The translations under genes were made by a program, and so were the position numbers. Under the pieces are notes generated by a model. The model was not told the DNA's origin and searched no databases. It was given only the letters and a program-made list of their open reading frames with translations. From Drosophila persimilis (Eukaryota; Arthropoda; Insecta; Diptera; Drosophilidae), in assembly GCF_003286085.1 (NCBI RefSeq), contig NW_020825350.1, forward strand, positions 682,001 through 746,000: 64,000 nucleotides of DNA, in the 5' to 3' direction. Below, piece after piece: positions 45,330 through 58,747 of the stretch. How positions within the stretch are numbered: the stretch's first letter is position 1; each line of letters opens with the position of its first letter.

Positions 45330-47787
45330 TCCTACTAACGAACCTAACCTACCACAAGCCCCAGCAGCCTCACCCGATACGGACCAAGAACATGCACAAA
45401 GGACAAAGCACCGAACCCCAGAGCGCGACGAGCCCCAAAGCCGAGACTAGACGGGCTAGGACAAGACAGGGCATTCCCATGGTGGAGCCGTGTCTCCCCC
45501 ACATGCATTGTACAATTTAATCCAACTGTTACTGTAACTAACCCACAAGCATAACGAAAATATAAGGGATACTCAGTTGAGCATCTGCATCTGCATAGCA
45601 AGCACGGCAGGAGCTTCGATTCCTGGTTGGGTTGCGGTTACCCCTGCATAGCTTGGCATAATTGGAGCATTCGAGTGTGTCCGGACGTGCGTCCGTGTGT
45701 GCATGGACATGGACACCGCAACTGTCCACTCGAATTCTCCTGAACCGGGCATCCTTTGGACGGGCCGGGAGGGGCCGGTTCGCTGCAATCGAATGCAACC
45801 CACATGCCTCGAGAGCACACTCTACCCTGAGCAGCACAAAGCTGAAAGCCAAAATTATTTTTGCGATTTTCCATGCCGTTTGCCTTCATCCTAGTGGCTC
45901 CTTTGTCCTCTTTTGGCCCCTCTCAGATAAGTGTGTGTGTGTATCGGGGCTGATAAATTTCGCACATATTAGATGTTGGTCTGGTATATTCATCTTTTCG
46001 GGTTTCAAGAGATTTCCCTGGGTGGGGCGGCGGGCTGGAGGCTGGCAACAGCCCAGCAATGGCTCGGCAACCGACAAGCAGCCAGTAAGCCATCCTTAAT
46101 CAGTGAAACCAACACAAATTTTGCACAATTTTCATCTTTTGGGGATTATTTCAACTGTGTGTGTGGCTCTGAGTGGAAGGATGTGTGCTCTCCGAACAGA
46201 AGCCTTCTATTCAGATATGGGCTGGCCTTGTTTCCACTCACTCTGGTAAATATAAATACGAGCTCTGCATGGGAGGTGGGAGTGCTCCTCCAAATTGTTG
46301 GGTGTATAGCACACTTAGTGTTTTGTGTATTGGACCTGCAATCTATGGAAGCTTGAGAGACGGGAGTTGCGGATACCCCACTTTGGGCTTGAAGATGGTC
46401 CAATGCGGATGAAACTGATGAAGATCTGTTGGGGGTGATGGCCATCAATCAGCCACATACTCGTACATCTATGGAATTATTCCATAATGCTTCCAATCAG
46501 GCAGTTGTTGATGTTTTGTATTTACCTGTGGATTATTTTGGTGCTAGATATCAGTAGATAAAGCCTCTAATGACGTAGAGCGATTTCTTCGGTCTGGTTT
46601 TGGATATCCTCTAGGTAGTCAATGCTGCGCTTCTGCATCTTCAGAGTAAGGCTTTTTCAGAATTTATTTAAAGGGATTCCCATAAAGGATTTAAACCCAG
46701 TGCGATTTCTTTATTGCCTCTCTCTTGCTGTTTTTTATTTTTTTTTTGTGAATCGGAAGTGGGAAATATCAATATACACTGTCTCGCCCACACACACACA
46801 CCCAGAAAGGAACTGTGGCTGAGGCAAGTTGTGTGATATGGAAGTGCCACAAAAGAGCAATAAACCAAACAAGAAAACATCATAAAAAATTGAGTTTTCA
46901 ATATTTATACGAATTAAATAATTCACGCGCATGGGCCAGGTCCAAGTCGAGGACCAGAATCAGACCCAGGCCCACGTACAGAGATGCAGACGCACACACA
47001 CAGACACAGATACCGTTACTGGTACAGATGTACAGAGACTGGGGCTAGACCAAACAAGAAGCTCGCACTGGGGGACACGCCAATTCTCTCCTTGGGAGTG
47101 GAGCTGGGGACTGTGGCCCGCACTACGCCATAGGAGAAGGGAGGGAGCATAGAGCTCTCTGGGCCGGGCATTTTACGAGTATTTGAGGTTTATTTTATGC
47201 TCCCGCACACTCCCGAATGCAAAACAACATAAATTCTGTGTCAGAAATCATAAATTTCAATAAAATAAAAGCAGCGAAGCGCCAAATAAATACGGGGGGA
47301 GGGCAGAATGTAGGGTCTGGCTATGGGGGCTCGAAAGGGTAGGGTAGGGGTAGGTTCCACGCTTCAGTTGGTTAAGTAAAAGCAACAGCCAAGTGCAAAA
47401 TATATTTCCTTAAAACAGAAAAGCAACCGCGAAAAAAGCCCAAGCTTTATATACTCTTACACTAAGCTCCAGAAAAGAAATATAATAGATATATTTATTA
47501 TAGACATGTACATATAAATAGACAGGTGCACGTATAAATTGATTATAGATATATGTATGTATATCTCTCCCACCGATATGAGTTAAAGATCCCGCGACGA
47601 CACGACCCAAAACTTTTTGTATAGTATGATAAAAAGATGAAGATATATTATACCTACTGTACCTACTTTTTAACATTTCGGTCGGGTAATCTTCAAAAAG
47701 CAAGTGTATTTTCCCCAAAGACTTTTTATGCGACAGCTAATAACCAGCCAAGAATTTACCTACATATGAGACTTACATATATTGAAA

Positions 47788-47862
47788 CTGATCAAGAGAA
47801 TATGTACATAAGTATATTAAAGATTGCATCTACAGGGTACGAAATGATTCCTTATGTGCGTT
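47788..47862. mobile_element. Possible degenerate DINE-1-like fragment
   Basis: CTGATCAAGAGAATATGTAC ... GGGTACGAAATGATTCCTT resembles CTGATCAAGAATATATATAC ... GGGTCGGAAACGATTCCTT in the element at 39613-40701 (near 40587-40630). Only this short stretch aligns. Confidence 0.4.
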
Positions 47863-47958
47863 TCAACAGCTGATTAAAATGGCAACACTCTCTGCAAATA
47901 TGTACAAAAAGGAAAGGCAAAGACAAAAAAGAAAGCAGGGAAACTCCTTTTTCAATGA

Positions 47959-47977
47959 GTGTGTGTGTGTGTGTGTA
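47959..47977. repeat. GT dinucleotide repeat
   Basis: About nine perfect GT units. Confidence 0.8.
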
Positions 47978-50900
47978 TTTTGCATAATTTAATGGATGCT
48001 AGAGGGCAGAGGGCAGCAAGGGGCACTGGAGGGGACTGGAGAGACTGAGTCTGGGAAACGGGGGTACAGAAGCCCCTCCATAAAGTGGCCGCCAGGCTGC
48101 CGCAGGATGCTTTCTATCAAGTCAAGGTAACGGCCGAAACTTGCCAAATATTTCATGAGGCAACGCGGCAAATGTGTTGCACACAGCTCAGCGGGGTGGG
48201 CTGATGGAAGGGAGTGACTGGTGGCTGGTGACTGGTGGCTGGTGGGCAGTGGGTCCTGGTGCTGCTGCTGGGAAAGCCAAATGGTTTTTCTTTTCGTGTT
48301 GCCATTTGCCAGCAATTTTATAAATTATCAATTTCGCTCGTTCAACGGCAAAAGGCAGAAAAGCATAAAGGCAAAAATGAGGAAAAAAGTAACTGAAGAA
48401 AGAAGAGAAAAGAGAGTCAGAGAGGAGAGGGTAGGGGAGGATGGGTGGCGTCGCACAAAATAAATAAATGCAATAAGTTAAGGCAAATGAAAAATTGTGA
48501 AATTGGGAAAAATTGGAAAACCGCAGAAAATTGCAATTCTCCAGCGAATCGAATCGCAAAATCCTCCACAAGTTGCCATTAAATGTCGATTGAGGGGCTG
48601 CAACTTGCAATAGAAGGGTGGTGTGGGGTGGTTTGCTGCGCTGTGCTGTGCTGTGGGGGCCCAAGGGTGTCCTACCCTGTCCCAAAGAGAAATGTGCAGT
48701 TAAATAAAAATCAAAGCGGTTTACGCTATCAGCAAACGATTGCCGCTCCGCTCCCACCATCGGATCGCAGAAGTTGCGCTGACAGAATCAGGCTGCCTCC
48801 CACCGTGGTCCCCCAGTCACCCATGCCCCCACTTGTGGCATCTGCATTTGGTGGCAGAGTAGAGCAAAAGCGATATTGGTTTATGCAACAGACTTTTATG
48901 GGTGCACATCAGAGCTGAACAGGAGACAGGCGACAGGCGACGGTCGACAGACTGGCGACAGACGGCCAGAAGAGGAGCAGGAGTCGAGTGAAGTAAGGCG
49001 AGCATTTGGCAATGCCAAACTTTGACAGAGCAACATTTTGCAATGGAAAATCCATCCAGGTTGAAGCTGCCACAGAGTGGGGCACGGTATACGAGTACGT
49101 ATTTGGGTCGTACCGTGGGTCGCACTGGTGGCAAGCATCAATCGCAGTTGTGCAAATAAATTTGCTGTTCACGTACATGAAAGCCGCTTGCACAAGCCTG
49201 CAATCATCCTCAAATATTGCCGCAGTTCGCCCGGATTCCATTTCCAGATCCATTTATACACTCGAAACTATTCCATCATGGTTTCTGAAACTAGTTTGGA
49301 CCATATGAAATCTCATAATACATTATAGTATGTGTCCATAAATACATATATATAAAATTATATTTATAATTTCTATCTTCTTGTACAAATATTATACTAT
49401 TTAGATAGCATCTTTGTTGTGTTGTTAGTAATTACGAGTATAGAAGGGTTAATTGATTTCCAAGCTAGATGTTAAGATTATTCTTAAATTTAAAGCACTG
49501 TACCACAAAAATATTTTCTCCTCGTGCAGCACTTTCTCTTGGTTGAATTGAAAGGCAACCGCATGTCAGATTTGGATAGGCATAGAGTTCCATCCTACCG
49601 CTCCCTCTCCCTCCCCGCCCTTCCCTCATTTCACCTGCTCTATGGCCACAGTTCCAATGATGACATTTGCTGGGAGTAGACACAGACCCGACCAGCCAAA
49701 TCTCAACCTTAACCTCAGCCCCATCTTTTTGCCATCTGCCAACCCTTTCGCCCATTTCCAGCTGAGTTTTATGGGATTTTAGATATTTATAGATTGCAAT
49801 CTCTACCGCTGTCTTCCCCTCTTCCCCTCTTTCTGTCTCTCTCTCTCTCTCTCTAAATCTGTCTCCCAAAGTTTCATTGGGGGGACAGTCGAAAGTGGCT
49901 GCCGAATGCCACCGAAATGGATCCTCCAGGGTGGAGAGGTGTTTCCTCTGCTGCCGTTGGCGCTGCCCAGCGGAGCATAAAAAATTGCTGCACTCAGAGC
50001 CGGCACTCTGGCAATGGATGGGGCGTGGATGAAAGCAAGCGAAAGGGACGACCAGCAGGGGGCCCAGCGGGAGATGGGCCAGGGCTCGAGCGAAGCGAGT
50101 GTGGGGCACCCTAAACGATAGAAGGCAAAGTCAATTTAGTGAAAATGCGAGGAACCAAGTGAAATGTCATAGCCAAGCTGAATGCTCCTGCTCCTAGCAC
50201 TACCGTGCCATGCTGTACACCCCCCATACCTCCCCAAAAACGTACATATATCTTCCTATCACACAGCGAACAGCTGTCATTGTCAGTGGGCCACATGCCT
50301 GGGATGCTGTCCTGCTCCACGCTCTGGCGGCTGCCAAACCAAGATGTTGGCCAAGTTGCACTTTTGCCTGGAAAAATAATTCCTCTTCGCCTCAGCTAGG
50401 ACAACACACACTCGTAGGAGTACACAAACTTGAAGCTGCACGGCTCTGTTTGTCTTGGTGTTTGTGCCGCCTGCCATCGAACCAAAGGAAGGACTCGACC
50501 AAGTCATTCCCCACTTAGCTTTGACTTTGACACTTTTCGATACAGGAGTTTGCAGACGAGACTCTGAAGAGAATCGAGCAAGCAACAAATGATGGTGGAG
50601 CGCACACTTCTATCAGCGATTATGGCTCCCGTCCCGCCTTTGGCTCTGTTTGCATGCCAGGGTTTGCAGGACGCGGCTTGCAGGACGCGGAGAGCGCATA
50701 TCCTGCAGCTTCTGTTCTCTGTCCAGCGCGTGACTGGTCGGCTCTGCTGCACTGCCACGCCCACTTTACATACATGGGCAGGCGGACAGTGACGAGGATT
50801 CAATTTGAAATGCACAAACAGCAAACAAACTGGAATTTGGAAGCGGCTACGTGACCTGGGAGTGTAATATTACCCGTAGAACGGGCAGAGGAATATCAGC

Positions 50901-51902
50901 GCAGAACGGATAGTGGGCCAACAGACGAAATGGGATTATCTGAGCAGGCTCCGAATAGATGGGCTGAGGTATGGGCTGTGGAGCAGCCAAAGTGCACCAG
51001 TTAGTGCTCCCGGAAAGGGCTTACCAATGGCTACCAAGGGCTAACTTTATCCGGAACTACGAAAACGAAATAATGTTTTACTTAACCCATTCTCTTGTAC
51101 ACTCTTGAACGTATCTTTTCTTAGAACTGAACTGTCCTTGTCCCTTGTTCCTGTCAATGTCCTTCCATCTTTCACCTAACCGTTAACTTATAAGCCACTC
51201 GTAGGCCTTTTTACACCTACACCAATCTGAGTGCTGCTTTTTGGAGCAACCCAAATTCAGTGCACTCTGTTGATCAAACTTAAAGTTAATCCCAGTACCT
51301 ACCAATATTTTGCTTGGATTGAGCACCAACTCCGTCTTAGTCTCAGCTTAATGTTAAGTGCAATTGTAGCTGGTACGAGTATGTAGTAAAATGTTACGTT
51401 TAATCCTGTATCAGTGTATTTCCTGCCTTCATGCAAAATATAAATCCTTAAGCTTTGCTACAATAATGAACCTAAAACCGATTCGGCAGCTATTAGATTA
51501 TAATCAATACACAAATAAATAATAAATTATAATTGCAAAAGTTAAAGATTAAAAGTGAAAAGTTAAATGTTTCTTGATATGAGTTGCGTTGAATAAACTT
51601 GTGAGGGCAAACTCCTCGTTCGAATCATTCTTAATCGTTCTTTCAAATCATCCTGAAACCACTGAGGACCTGTTTACACGCATACATTTAAATGAGCTGC
51701 TGGGAGGGGCTCAAAACACGCAGTCCAAAATCTGCAAGGAACAAAATCGCTCGATTTTACTCATTGCTTTTTACTTATTTAAAATCAACAAAGAACATAT
51801 CTACAAACATACATATGTGCTCGTGCATCAGTGCTAAACGAGTTTATTCGGGTGATTTTCATGTATGAGCGTTTTTGCAAACACCCAAAGCCGATATCAG
51901 AT

Positions 51903-52232
51903 TCAAATCCTTTTGTAGTATGAATCATTGCGAAAACTGAAGAGCAAGGCGCATTGTCCATAAGAATGGCTTTCGTAGGCTATCATCTGTCCAATTATAT
52001 ATTTCGCTTTGTCGGAAATGTGTGTGGCGGTTCGCTTTCGGATGCAAAACTTCTCTGAAGGATGGGGGATTCTTCTGCATGTTTCTTCGATATCCTGTCC
52101 TTCATATGAGCGTCCCCATCGAATGGGCTCCCATCGAGTAATCCACTTCAGAGAGTTTACCGGTTTACTGGTCCACCTATAGGGAAACCTTTGGGGAAGG
52201 TTTACGATCCGTGGAAACAGCCACAGCTGCAT
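51903..52232 (-). other. Open frame of 109 codons, unidentified
   Basis: A minus-strand frame with mixed composition (Trp, Cys, His and charged residues) not explained by simple repeats. No splice sites or family match are evident. It may be chance or a decayed exon. Confidence 0.2.
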
Positions 52233-52619
52233 GGACGAGTGGGTGCAGGCAGAAACAGAGCGAGTGCGAGGGCGCTATGTCAATGGCAATTTATGCGGCT
52301 AGTGGACCGTGGACCGAGGGCCGACTTCGGATGGTCGGATGGCAAATAAAAAGGTGTTGATGGACTGCGACATGGCTGCACAAATTGTATCGACACCACT
52401 CTGGAATATGGCCAGGCGGAGCATGAGGAATCCCCAGATCCAATCCAATCCCGTCCAATCCCATACCGTCCCACACAATCCCGTTCTGACGCGTTGCAGT
52501 TGAAGCTAATTAAACGCGAAAATTGCAGGGGGTGAAGCAAAATTGTTGCCAATTTGACAGCAGCTGGAGTGGGTGGGGTGGGTTGGTGTGTGGCGCTACG
52601 GGTTTGGGGTAGGACAGGG

Positions 52620-52652
52620 TCGGGGCGTGGGCGTGGGCGTGGGCGTGGCGCT
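52620..52652. repeat. GGGCGT hexamer repeat
   Basis: About five units of GTGGGC; CACCC/GGGTG boxes of this kind can bind Sp/KLF factors. Confidence 0.7.
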
Positions 52653-53298
52653 GCCTCCAGGGTGCCCATTAGGGCAGATTGCGCTGAACTGGTCGGTTGA
52701 ATGTTGCTGTTGGTCGATTGCTGATGACGTTTTGTATTCGATTTTATTTCCAATTGGTTTTCAGTTCGAGCGGCAGCAGAAATTTAATTGAATATGGCAG
52801 CGGAGGAACAAACGCATTTGAAGGATCTCAGTGGATGCGGATGAAATCGAAACCTAACATAACCCAGAAACAATCCACTCCCACTCCCACTGCCACTCCC
52901 AGCACCCGACTCCCATCGCAATCCAAACCCAAACGCCGTTGGGTTGGCCATAGTGGAGCTCGCATTAGAATGGAAAATAATTGTAGCTGGCGTCATTTCA
53001 ATTAGGTCCGTTGTATGAATTTGCTAATGTAACGCTAGTTCCCTACCCGCCACCATCCTATCATCCCCTATCAGCCCCTCCACTCAACCAGCTCACTTCT
53101 GCCCCCCAATTTGTTGCTAATTGTATGGCAGTTACACTAAGAGAAATGACAGGGGCCAAAGTGTTTCCTTGGGGAAACGTTTATTCTCTCTCTGTCCGTT
53201 CTTTTTGTAGCAGTGCATGCCCATGGCCAATGCCGAAATTGAGTGGCCACAACGGACATCCACCTCAGCTGTGCCACCCCTCTGTCCGGCAGCCCCCC

Positions 53299-53350
53299 CA
53301 GTGGCCAGTTGCCAGTTGCCAGTTGCCAGCTTGCAGCTTCCAGTCGCCAG
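53299..53350. repeat. GCCAGTT heptamer repeat
   Basis: About four GCCAGTT units then diverged GCCAGCTTGCAGCTTCCAG copies. Confidence 0.7.
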
Positions 53351-54831
53351 CTCATTCCCAGCGACGTTTTCCGTGCAATTTGCCAACTGCACTCCAGGGA
53401 TGCATTTTGCTGACCAACTGATGTTGCTCTGCAGCCTCAGGGAAGGGAGGAGGGGCTGGCGGGAGTACCGGGTGGGCTGTCGGCCTAAACATCGAACTCC
53501 ATTCCCAGAAAAGTTTCACTCGCATTCGCATTGGCAGCTAATGGCAAAAGATGAGCAAATATGCTTGGCCATAAATCAAGTTCTTCGAGCCATGCCCTTG
53601 TCACTTTTCCACGGCTTCTACCCCCCATTCCCTATACCCACAAATCAGTCACTGTCTACCTCAATTCTTGGCAAATCCTTAGCGGATTCAGCGACTTCAT
53701 TTCAGCGCCATTAGCCAGCCTGAAGCCAGCGGCCAGCCACGAGTGCGAGTATATGTATCATTCCATTCCTAAATAGCCATAACTTCTGTGGAATCGGCTC
53801 GAAATTGATAATTGATCTGGCCATTATGATGTTCCGCATCCACCTTCGCATCTCCCACAGTTCCAGTTCCAGCAGTTGTCCACTTCCGGCAAATGAAAGC
53901 TAATCGCTAATGGGATGCTCGTAAAGACAGGTCAGGTCTAGCGAAGGAGTCCGATTTGGAAACGAAACTGCACACGTGACCCCTCTGGTTTTCGCTTTAG
54001 ACGATGTTGTGCTTTTGTTTAACTTAGGAGCGTTGGACGGGTGGTGTCAGAGGGGGTGGGAGAGGGGGAGGCAATCATTGTCGATTTGCCACAAACAAAA
54101 ACTCAAAGCAAACGAAGCTAAGGAATTTGTGTCTCGTCTTCGCCTCGGCCAAACCATTTTTGCGGCGAATTCAGGAAAGCTCTGCTGAGCAGAGCCTCCC
54201 CTCGGCAGCGGATACGGATACGGAAACGGAAACGGTGCGAGAGTAGGGCACATCGCCGATGGGCGCACCGTACTCGTACTAGGTCCAGTTCCCGTTGAGT
54301 TTGAACAATGGGGTTGCGCTTGGGCCTCAGTGTGGCTTTGGGCTTGGGTTTCGGGTCTGGAGTTTAGGGCTTGGGATTTGGGGCTTGAGGCTCAGCTTGA
54401 GTGCTCGCCTCGCCTCGCATCGGCTTTGGCTTCGGTTTCGGGCTTGGTCTCGTCCTGAGCTATGTCAGAAGTTGGCAGCGTTTACTTTATTGTGCTTAAC
54501 ACTTTTCGCTTTGCCAGACGCAGCACCGCCGCCGACGACGCCGCCCCCGCCCCTGTCCGTTGCCATGCCACCATCCTACTGGTGTTGCAAAGTTGTGCGG
54601 CACGGCACGCTGATGTATGCTCATATAACTTTGCCACTAACGAGACTCATGAGCTGCATAATAATGAGCCAAAGTCGAGAGTCCTGCCGGGCCCCTGCTA
54701 GCTTCCTGCCTGCCACTATTTGGGGCTTGTAATCCTGCAGGCTCAGGCTTCCTCCTCTTCTCTAAGTTCTTGTGTGGCTGCATTCATTTCGCATTTATCG
54801 ACTAAATATGCCGGCCATCAATCAGTCAGCC

Positions 54832-54900
54832 TCTGCTTCTGCTTCTGCGTCTGCTTCTGCGTCTCTGCGTCTCTGCCTCTGTTCCTGTTTCTGTTTCTGC
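54832..54900. repeat. TCTGCTTC/TCTGCGTC repeat
   Basis: Imperfect pyrimidine-rich hexamer units. Confidence 0.7.
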
Positions 54901-56035
54901 CTCTTCCCCATACCGCATTCGAACCTGAGGTTTATGGCCTGGCTATGAATGAAGTCCGTACGATTAATCAGCCAACTGATTTCCCAAACAAGACGAACAA
55001 CAATGCAAGTAAATGCGGGCCAATTATTCATATTTCCTTCCCCAGAGCTACTCTCAGCACTGGGAGAAAATACCTCAACGACATCGACAACGTAGCTGAA
55101 ATCCTTACTCAGCAAAATGAACCGAGTTCATTTAACGAGTTCATTTTAGGAATAAATTGTAGAAAATATTTCGGTCTTAGATGAGAATTCAATAATAAAA
55201 GTAACAACTGTGTGCCAGTGCATTGTCAATTCCTCTTCCATCTCCATCACAGATATTCACCTGTGAATACAAGACGGCTCGAGGGTGGTTCGAACGGAGC
55301 TTCGAGGAGGGTTGGAATTTATGAACTTGTCCTGCCAAATGATTTTCTTGGATTAAGATTTACATTCGCATAAGCTCAGGGCTAGTCGGTGCATACACGT
55401 ATATATCCGTATATGTACGTATACATTCCTGATCTGTAGCCACATCAAAGTACTCTCGACTCGAATTGGGGGCAGGATGGCGATATGGGCCAGGGAGAAA
55501 GCGTGTTGGTCGGGAGGAGCCTATTCTGGCCATCGTCTTTTCAATTAGCCTGATGCAAAACAGTTCCACCAGTACTGTACTTCCTGCCTCCTAAGTATCC
55601 CTCGCCAACTTCCTACTCCCTCTGACACCCTCCCGTTTCTGCCACAAGAAGTTGGGGGCCCCTGACCATTGCGTTGCAAGTGCAAATTAGTCGAGAGTGC
55701 CAACAAATTTAACGAGCAAATTTACACTCAGCGAGCAGCAACAGAAAGGGAGCTCAAGGGGTCTCAAGGGGGGCGCAAGGGTGGGCTCAGAAGGGCAAAG
55801 AGGGGGTAGTTGGACACAGGAAAGCAGAGTAGAGGGGTATTGTACGCGGAGCCATGACCCGAGTGCATGTCCGTACCCCGATCAGCACGGCCGGACTCTG
55901 GGGCACGGCTCTGAGCTGAGCACGCTGAGCTCCGGCTCTTGCTCCGACTTCTGCTACGGGCTGTTGCTGAGGCAAGTTGCAAATTTTCCTTTTTTCCCAT
56001 CTCTATGTACTCTCTGTATCTGTGTCTGTCTCTCT

Positions 56036-56059
56036 CTGTGTGTGTGTGTGTGTGTGTTT
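56036..56059. repeat. TG dinucleotide repeat
   Basis: About eleven TG units. Confidence 0.8.
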
Positions 56060-56163
56060 TAATTTAAGGAACACAGCGCCACAATTGCCCAAAAAGAGAG
56101 AAAGGGAGGACGAAAAAAGTGAAAAGCCTCGTGGCAGGGCGAACCTTTCAGCTCTTTCCAGCC

Positions 56164-56215
56164 ACAGCCCCAGCCCCAGCCCCAGCCCCAGCCCCAGCTC
56201 CAGCCTCAGTCCCAG
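56164..56215. repeat. CCCAGC hexamer repeat
   Basis: About eight units of CCCCAG, then diverged. Confidence 0.8.
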
Positions 56216-57088
56216 CCGTAACCCCATTCCGATTCCAGCTCCTTGCTTGGCATCTCTGTTTCTTATTACACTGGGGCGTTGGCCACTTTATGGCGCACAT
56301 GGACTGCATGGACTGTCCATGGTTGACCCTGACTCGCCTGTTACTGCTGCTGCTACTGCTGCTCCGGATCAGGAAAGCATTTCTTTTTCTTGGTGGGGGA
56401 CACGTGTGTTTGTCGTTGGAAATTGAATCAAAAAATTGAATACAGTGACCGGCTTGGATGGATCGTACTGGAGGGAGAAGACGACGGAAGAGAACGAGGA
56501 CGGCAACCTGTCGGGGCCGGGCTCAGGCCCCATCCGTCCCATAGCATCCCATTACGGTGCCAAAGCTGTGAACCCATGTCAACTTTAATTGAATTTGATA
56601 GAACGGATATTTAGCAAGGCTGCGCACCATTTACACCATTAGCCAAGGCTCGGCTCTGCGAGGGAGCCCGGGAAACTTCATCAGGCCAAAGGTCTCCCCT
56701 CATCTTCCGGCTCACCTTTACCCCGAGTCCCTCTCAAATTTGTAAATTATTCCCTGGTTCTTGGGGTCAACTGAGGTGGCCATGATTCAACATTTCAGGC
56801 TGCAAATGACACCGCAAGATGACGGAGTGAACCCACGGATAATTATGAACCTTTGTGTTCAAAAATACAGCGCATAAAACTAATCAGAGATGCCGGAATA
56901 AAATCGCTATCAAATTTCAGGAGAGAAGGAAAGAATAACAGCCCAAACCGAAAAACCCGCCACCATTAATGCTTCATGGAAGAAAATGGACACATGGATG
57001 AGAATCGTCAAGGCGTACCAATTGAACATTTTTTAGCCAAGGCTGCACAGGATTCGATCCCCGCCCGCAGCATAAGTAGGCATAAGAC

Positions 57089-57290
57089 GTGTACGCTGAC
57101 TCCAAGGACCAGTTGAAAGACGTAAGGCCGTCGCTAATCGACTCCGACGGCTTCAAGCCCACCGGCCAGTACACGGCCAACCTTCAACGCAGTCGTCAAC
57201 AGCGAGGCCCTCGTCAAGACCGTTACCGCGTCCCGAACTGTGGTCAAGCACCTATGCCGCTACTGGTGCCGCCTAAACAACGTATGACAC
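57089..57290 (+). pseudogene. Decayed RR-2 cuticle protein fragment
   Basis: Frame 1 (57089-57180) reads a K-DQL..LIDSDGFK..YTA block, and frame 3 (from 57183) reads FNAVVNSEALVKTV. Together they resemble the Rebers-Riddiford RR-2 core and tail (SLIDSDGFKRTVxYTADxxNGFNAVV..EPLVK) of Ccp84A-type cuticle proteins. The middle of the core (GD...GSY) is missing, and one shift lies near 57181. No signal peptide, start or promoter is seen. It is a relic of a chitin-binding cuticle gene. Confidence 0.6.
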
Positions 57291-57845
57291 AGCAGTCGCC
57301 TAACACTACTAACACTAGTACCTATACGAATCGAACGGGATATGCCCCAATCAAACCCGATTTCATTGGTGCTAGTACCAAAATGGACCGTACAGCTTTA
57401 GGTAGTTCCGGCTGTACGAGTATCTCCGTCAATTCCCTAGGCAATGCCGTGGACTCCAAGCGAGTTGGTACCTTTTCCGTAGTCGCCTTTCCGTTAAAAG
57501 AACATTTATCGTTTATTTTAATAAACTCGGAAAGCTGTTGCAAACTGGAACTGATTTTTTCGACTCCCTTTAATGGGTCTACTTCGGTCCGCGCTTAAGG
57601 CCATTCCATCTCCTTCCAGCTACCATCTACCATCTACCATCAAGTAATGTTACGTGCACTATTTTCCAGCTGGTGGAGTAAATCAAAAACAGTATCCGAA
57701 CTGGCTCACATCTCCACCTCCGCCTCCACCTGCTGCTTTCCTGTACATTTTATTTCAATGCCGTTTGCTTTTGTTATTAAATTGCCAGCCACATTGCGCA
57801 AACTGGGGAGTATTTATTAAGTCATAAGCATCAGCCCCAACCCGT

Positions 57846-57912
57846 ACCCACACCCACACCCACATCCACACCCACACCCACATCCACACCCACACCCGGT
57901 GTGTGTGTGTGC
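57846..57912. repeat. CCCACA hexamer repeat
   Basis: About nine units of CCCACA/CCACAT, followed by a GT run. Confidence 0.8.
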
Positions 57913-58423
57913 ATTGGCTCTAAGCAGCCGCACTCGCACCCGCACCCGCACTCCGATGCAAAAGAAGTGCAGTTCGCACCTAAATACTCGTAGCCGTATA
58001 GGTATGGCTACAGGAACAGCTGCACGAAGGCTGCATACGGCGGAGAGCGCCACAAAGTTCTCTGGCTGGAGGAAAGAGAACAAAGTGCACGGCGAAGCAT
58101 AAGAACAACAGCAGCGTGGCAGCAGGGATGGTGTGGGGGGATATTCGCATTCGCCCAGTCAACGCCCTATCAAACGGGGGACTCGGAAAACGGAAAACGG
58201 CTCGGAATTGAGCTAAATTGAATTAATCACAGTGGAAAGTATTTGTAAGGTTTTTCTAGGAACAAATCCAGAAAATAATATTTTATTATAAATTATATAA
58301 AATATAAAATCAGTTTTTTATTATTTACCCACGCATCCCACTTAATCCTTCCTTGTTTATTTCGTGAATCCTGGGCTATTTACACATCGAAAGACTGATC
58401 CCGATATAGTACACGTACATAGA

Positions 58424-58657
58424 TCAGGTCTGAATTTCCTGTGATAAGGAATCACAATTATTCAGATTTCTACCGTTTTTCTTGGACACACTAGCAACCT
58501 TTTGAAGCCGAGTCCTTTCCTCGCTTTCTACAGATGTAAGTGTGTGCTTGGCAGGGGTTGACTCCCCAGCAATGGCACGCTGAATGGCTTGCGAATCCAG
58601 CGATTTTCGTATTGTTTCTTGGCTCTTTATGCTCCGTCTTCGGCCAGGGCTTGTGCT
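58424..58657 (-). CDS. Possible orphan terminal exon
   Basis: A strong acceptor on the minus strand (CATACCTGTCTACAG, AG at 58659-58658) opens a 77-codon frame in phase 0 ending with a stop at 58424. It is rich in Ser, Arg, Lys and Gln (RRRSIKSQETIRKSLDS...). Composition is protein-like, unlike the surrounding repeats. Upstream exons would lie to the right, but I cannot find them. I do not recognise it, and it may be a chance frame. Confidence 0.35.
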   Translation of the reverse strand, partial: STSPGRRRSIKSQETIRKSLDSQAIQRAIAGESTPAKHTLTSVESEERTRLQKVASVSKKNGRNLNNCDSLSQEIQT

Positions 58658-58747
58658 CTGTAGACAGGTATGATGGGCTATTGACCAAGTTTGCGCCCTG
58701 TCTGTCTGCCCGCTACTTAAGCCTCTGCCTTGAGTACAATTATTCAA

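Larger units (their letters stand above)
45330..57080. other. Long non-coding region (about 11.7 kb)
   Basis: No frame has convincing family match, promoter and splice support. Microsatellites and a possible DINE-1 relic are listed separately. It may be intergenic or part of introns of a gene whose exons lie outside the window. Confidence 0.5.

Noticed and set aside
51903-52232. Minus-strand frame containing HSYGQ, as in carboxypeptidases
   Set aside because: None of the other M14 motifs (HARE, NRNF, VELRD) is present around it; a chance five-residue match.
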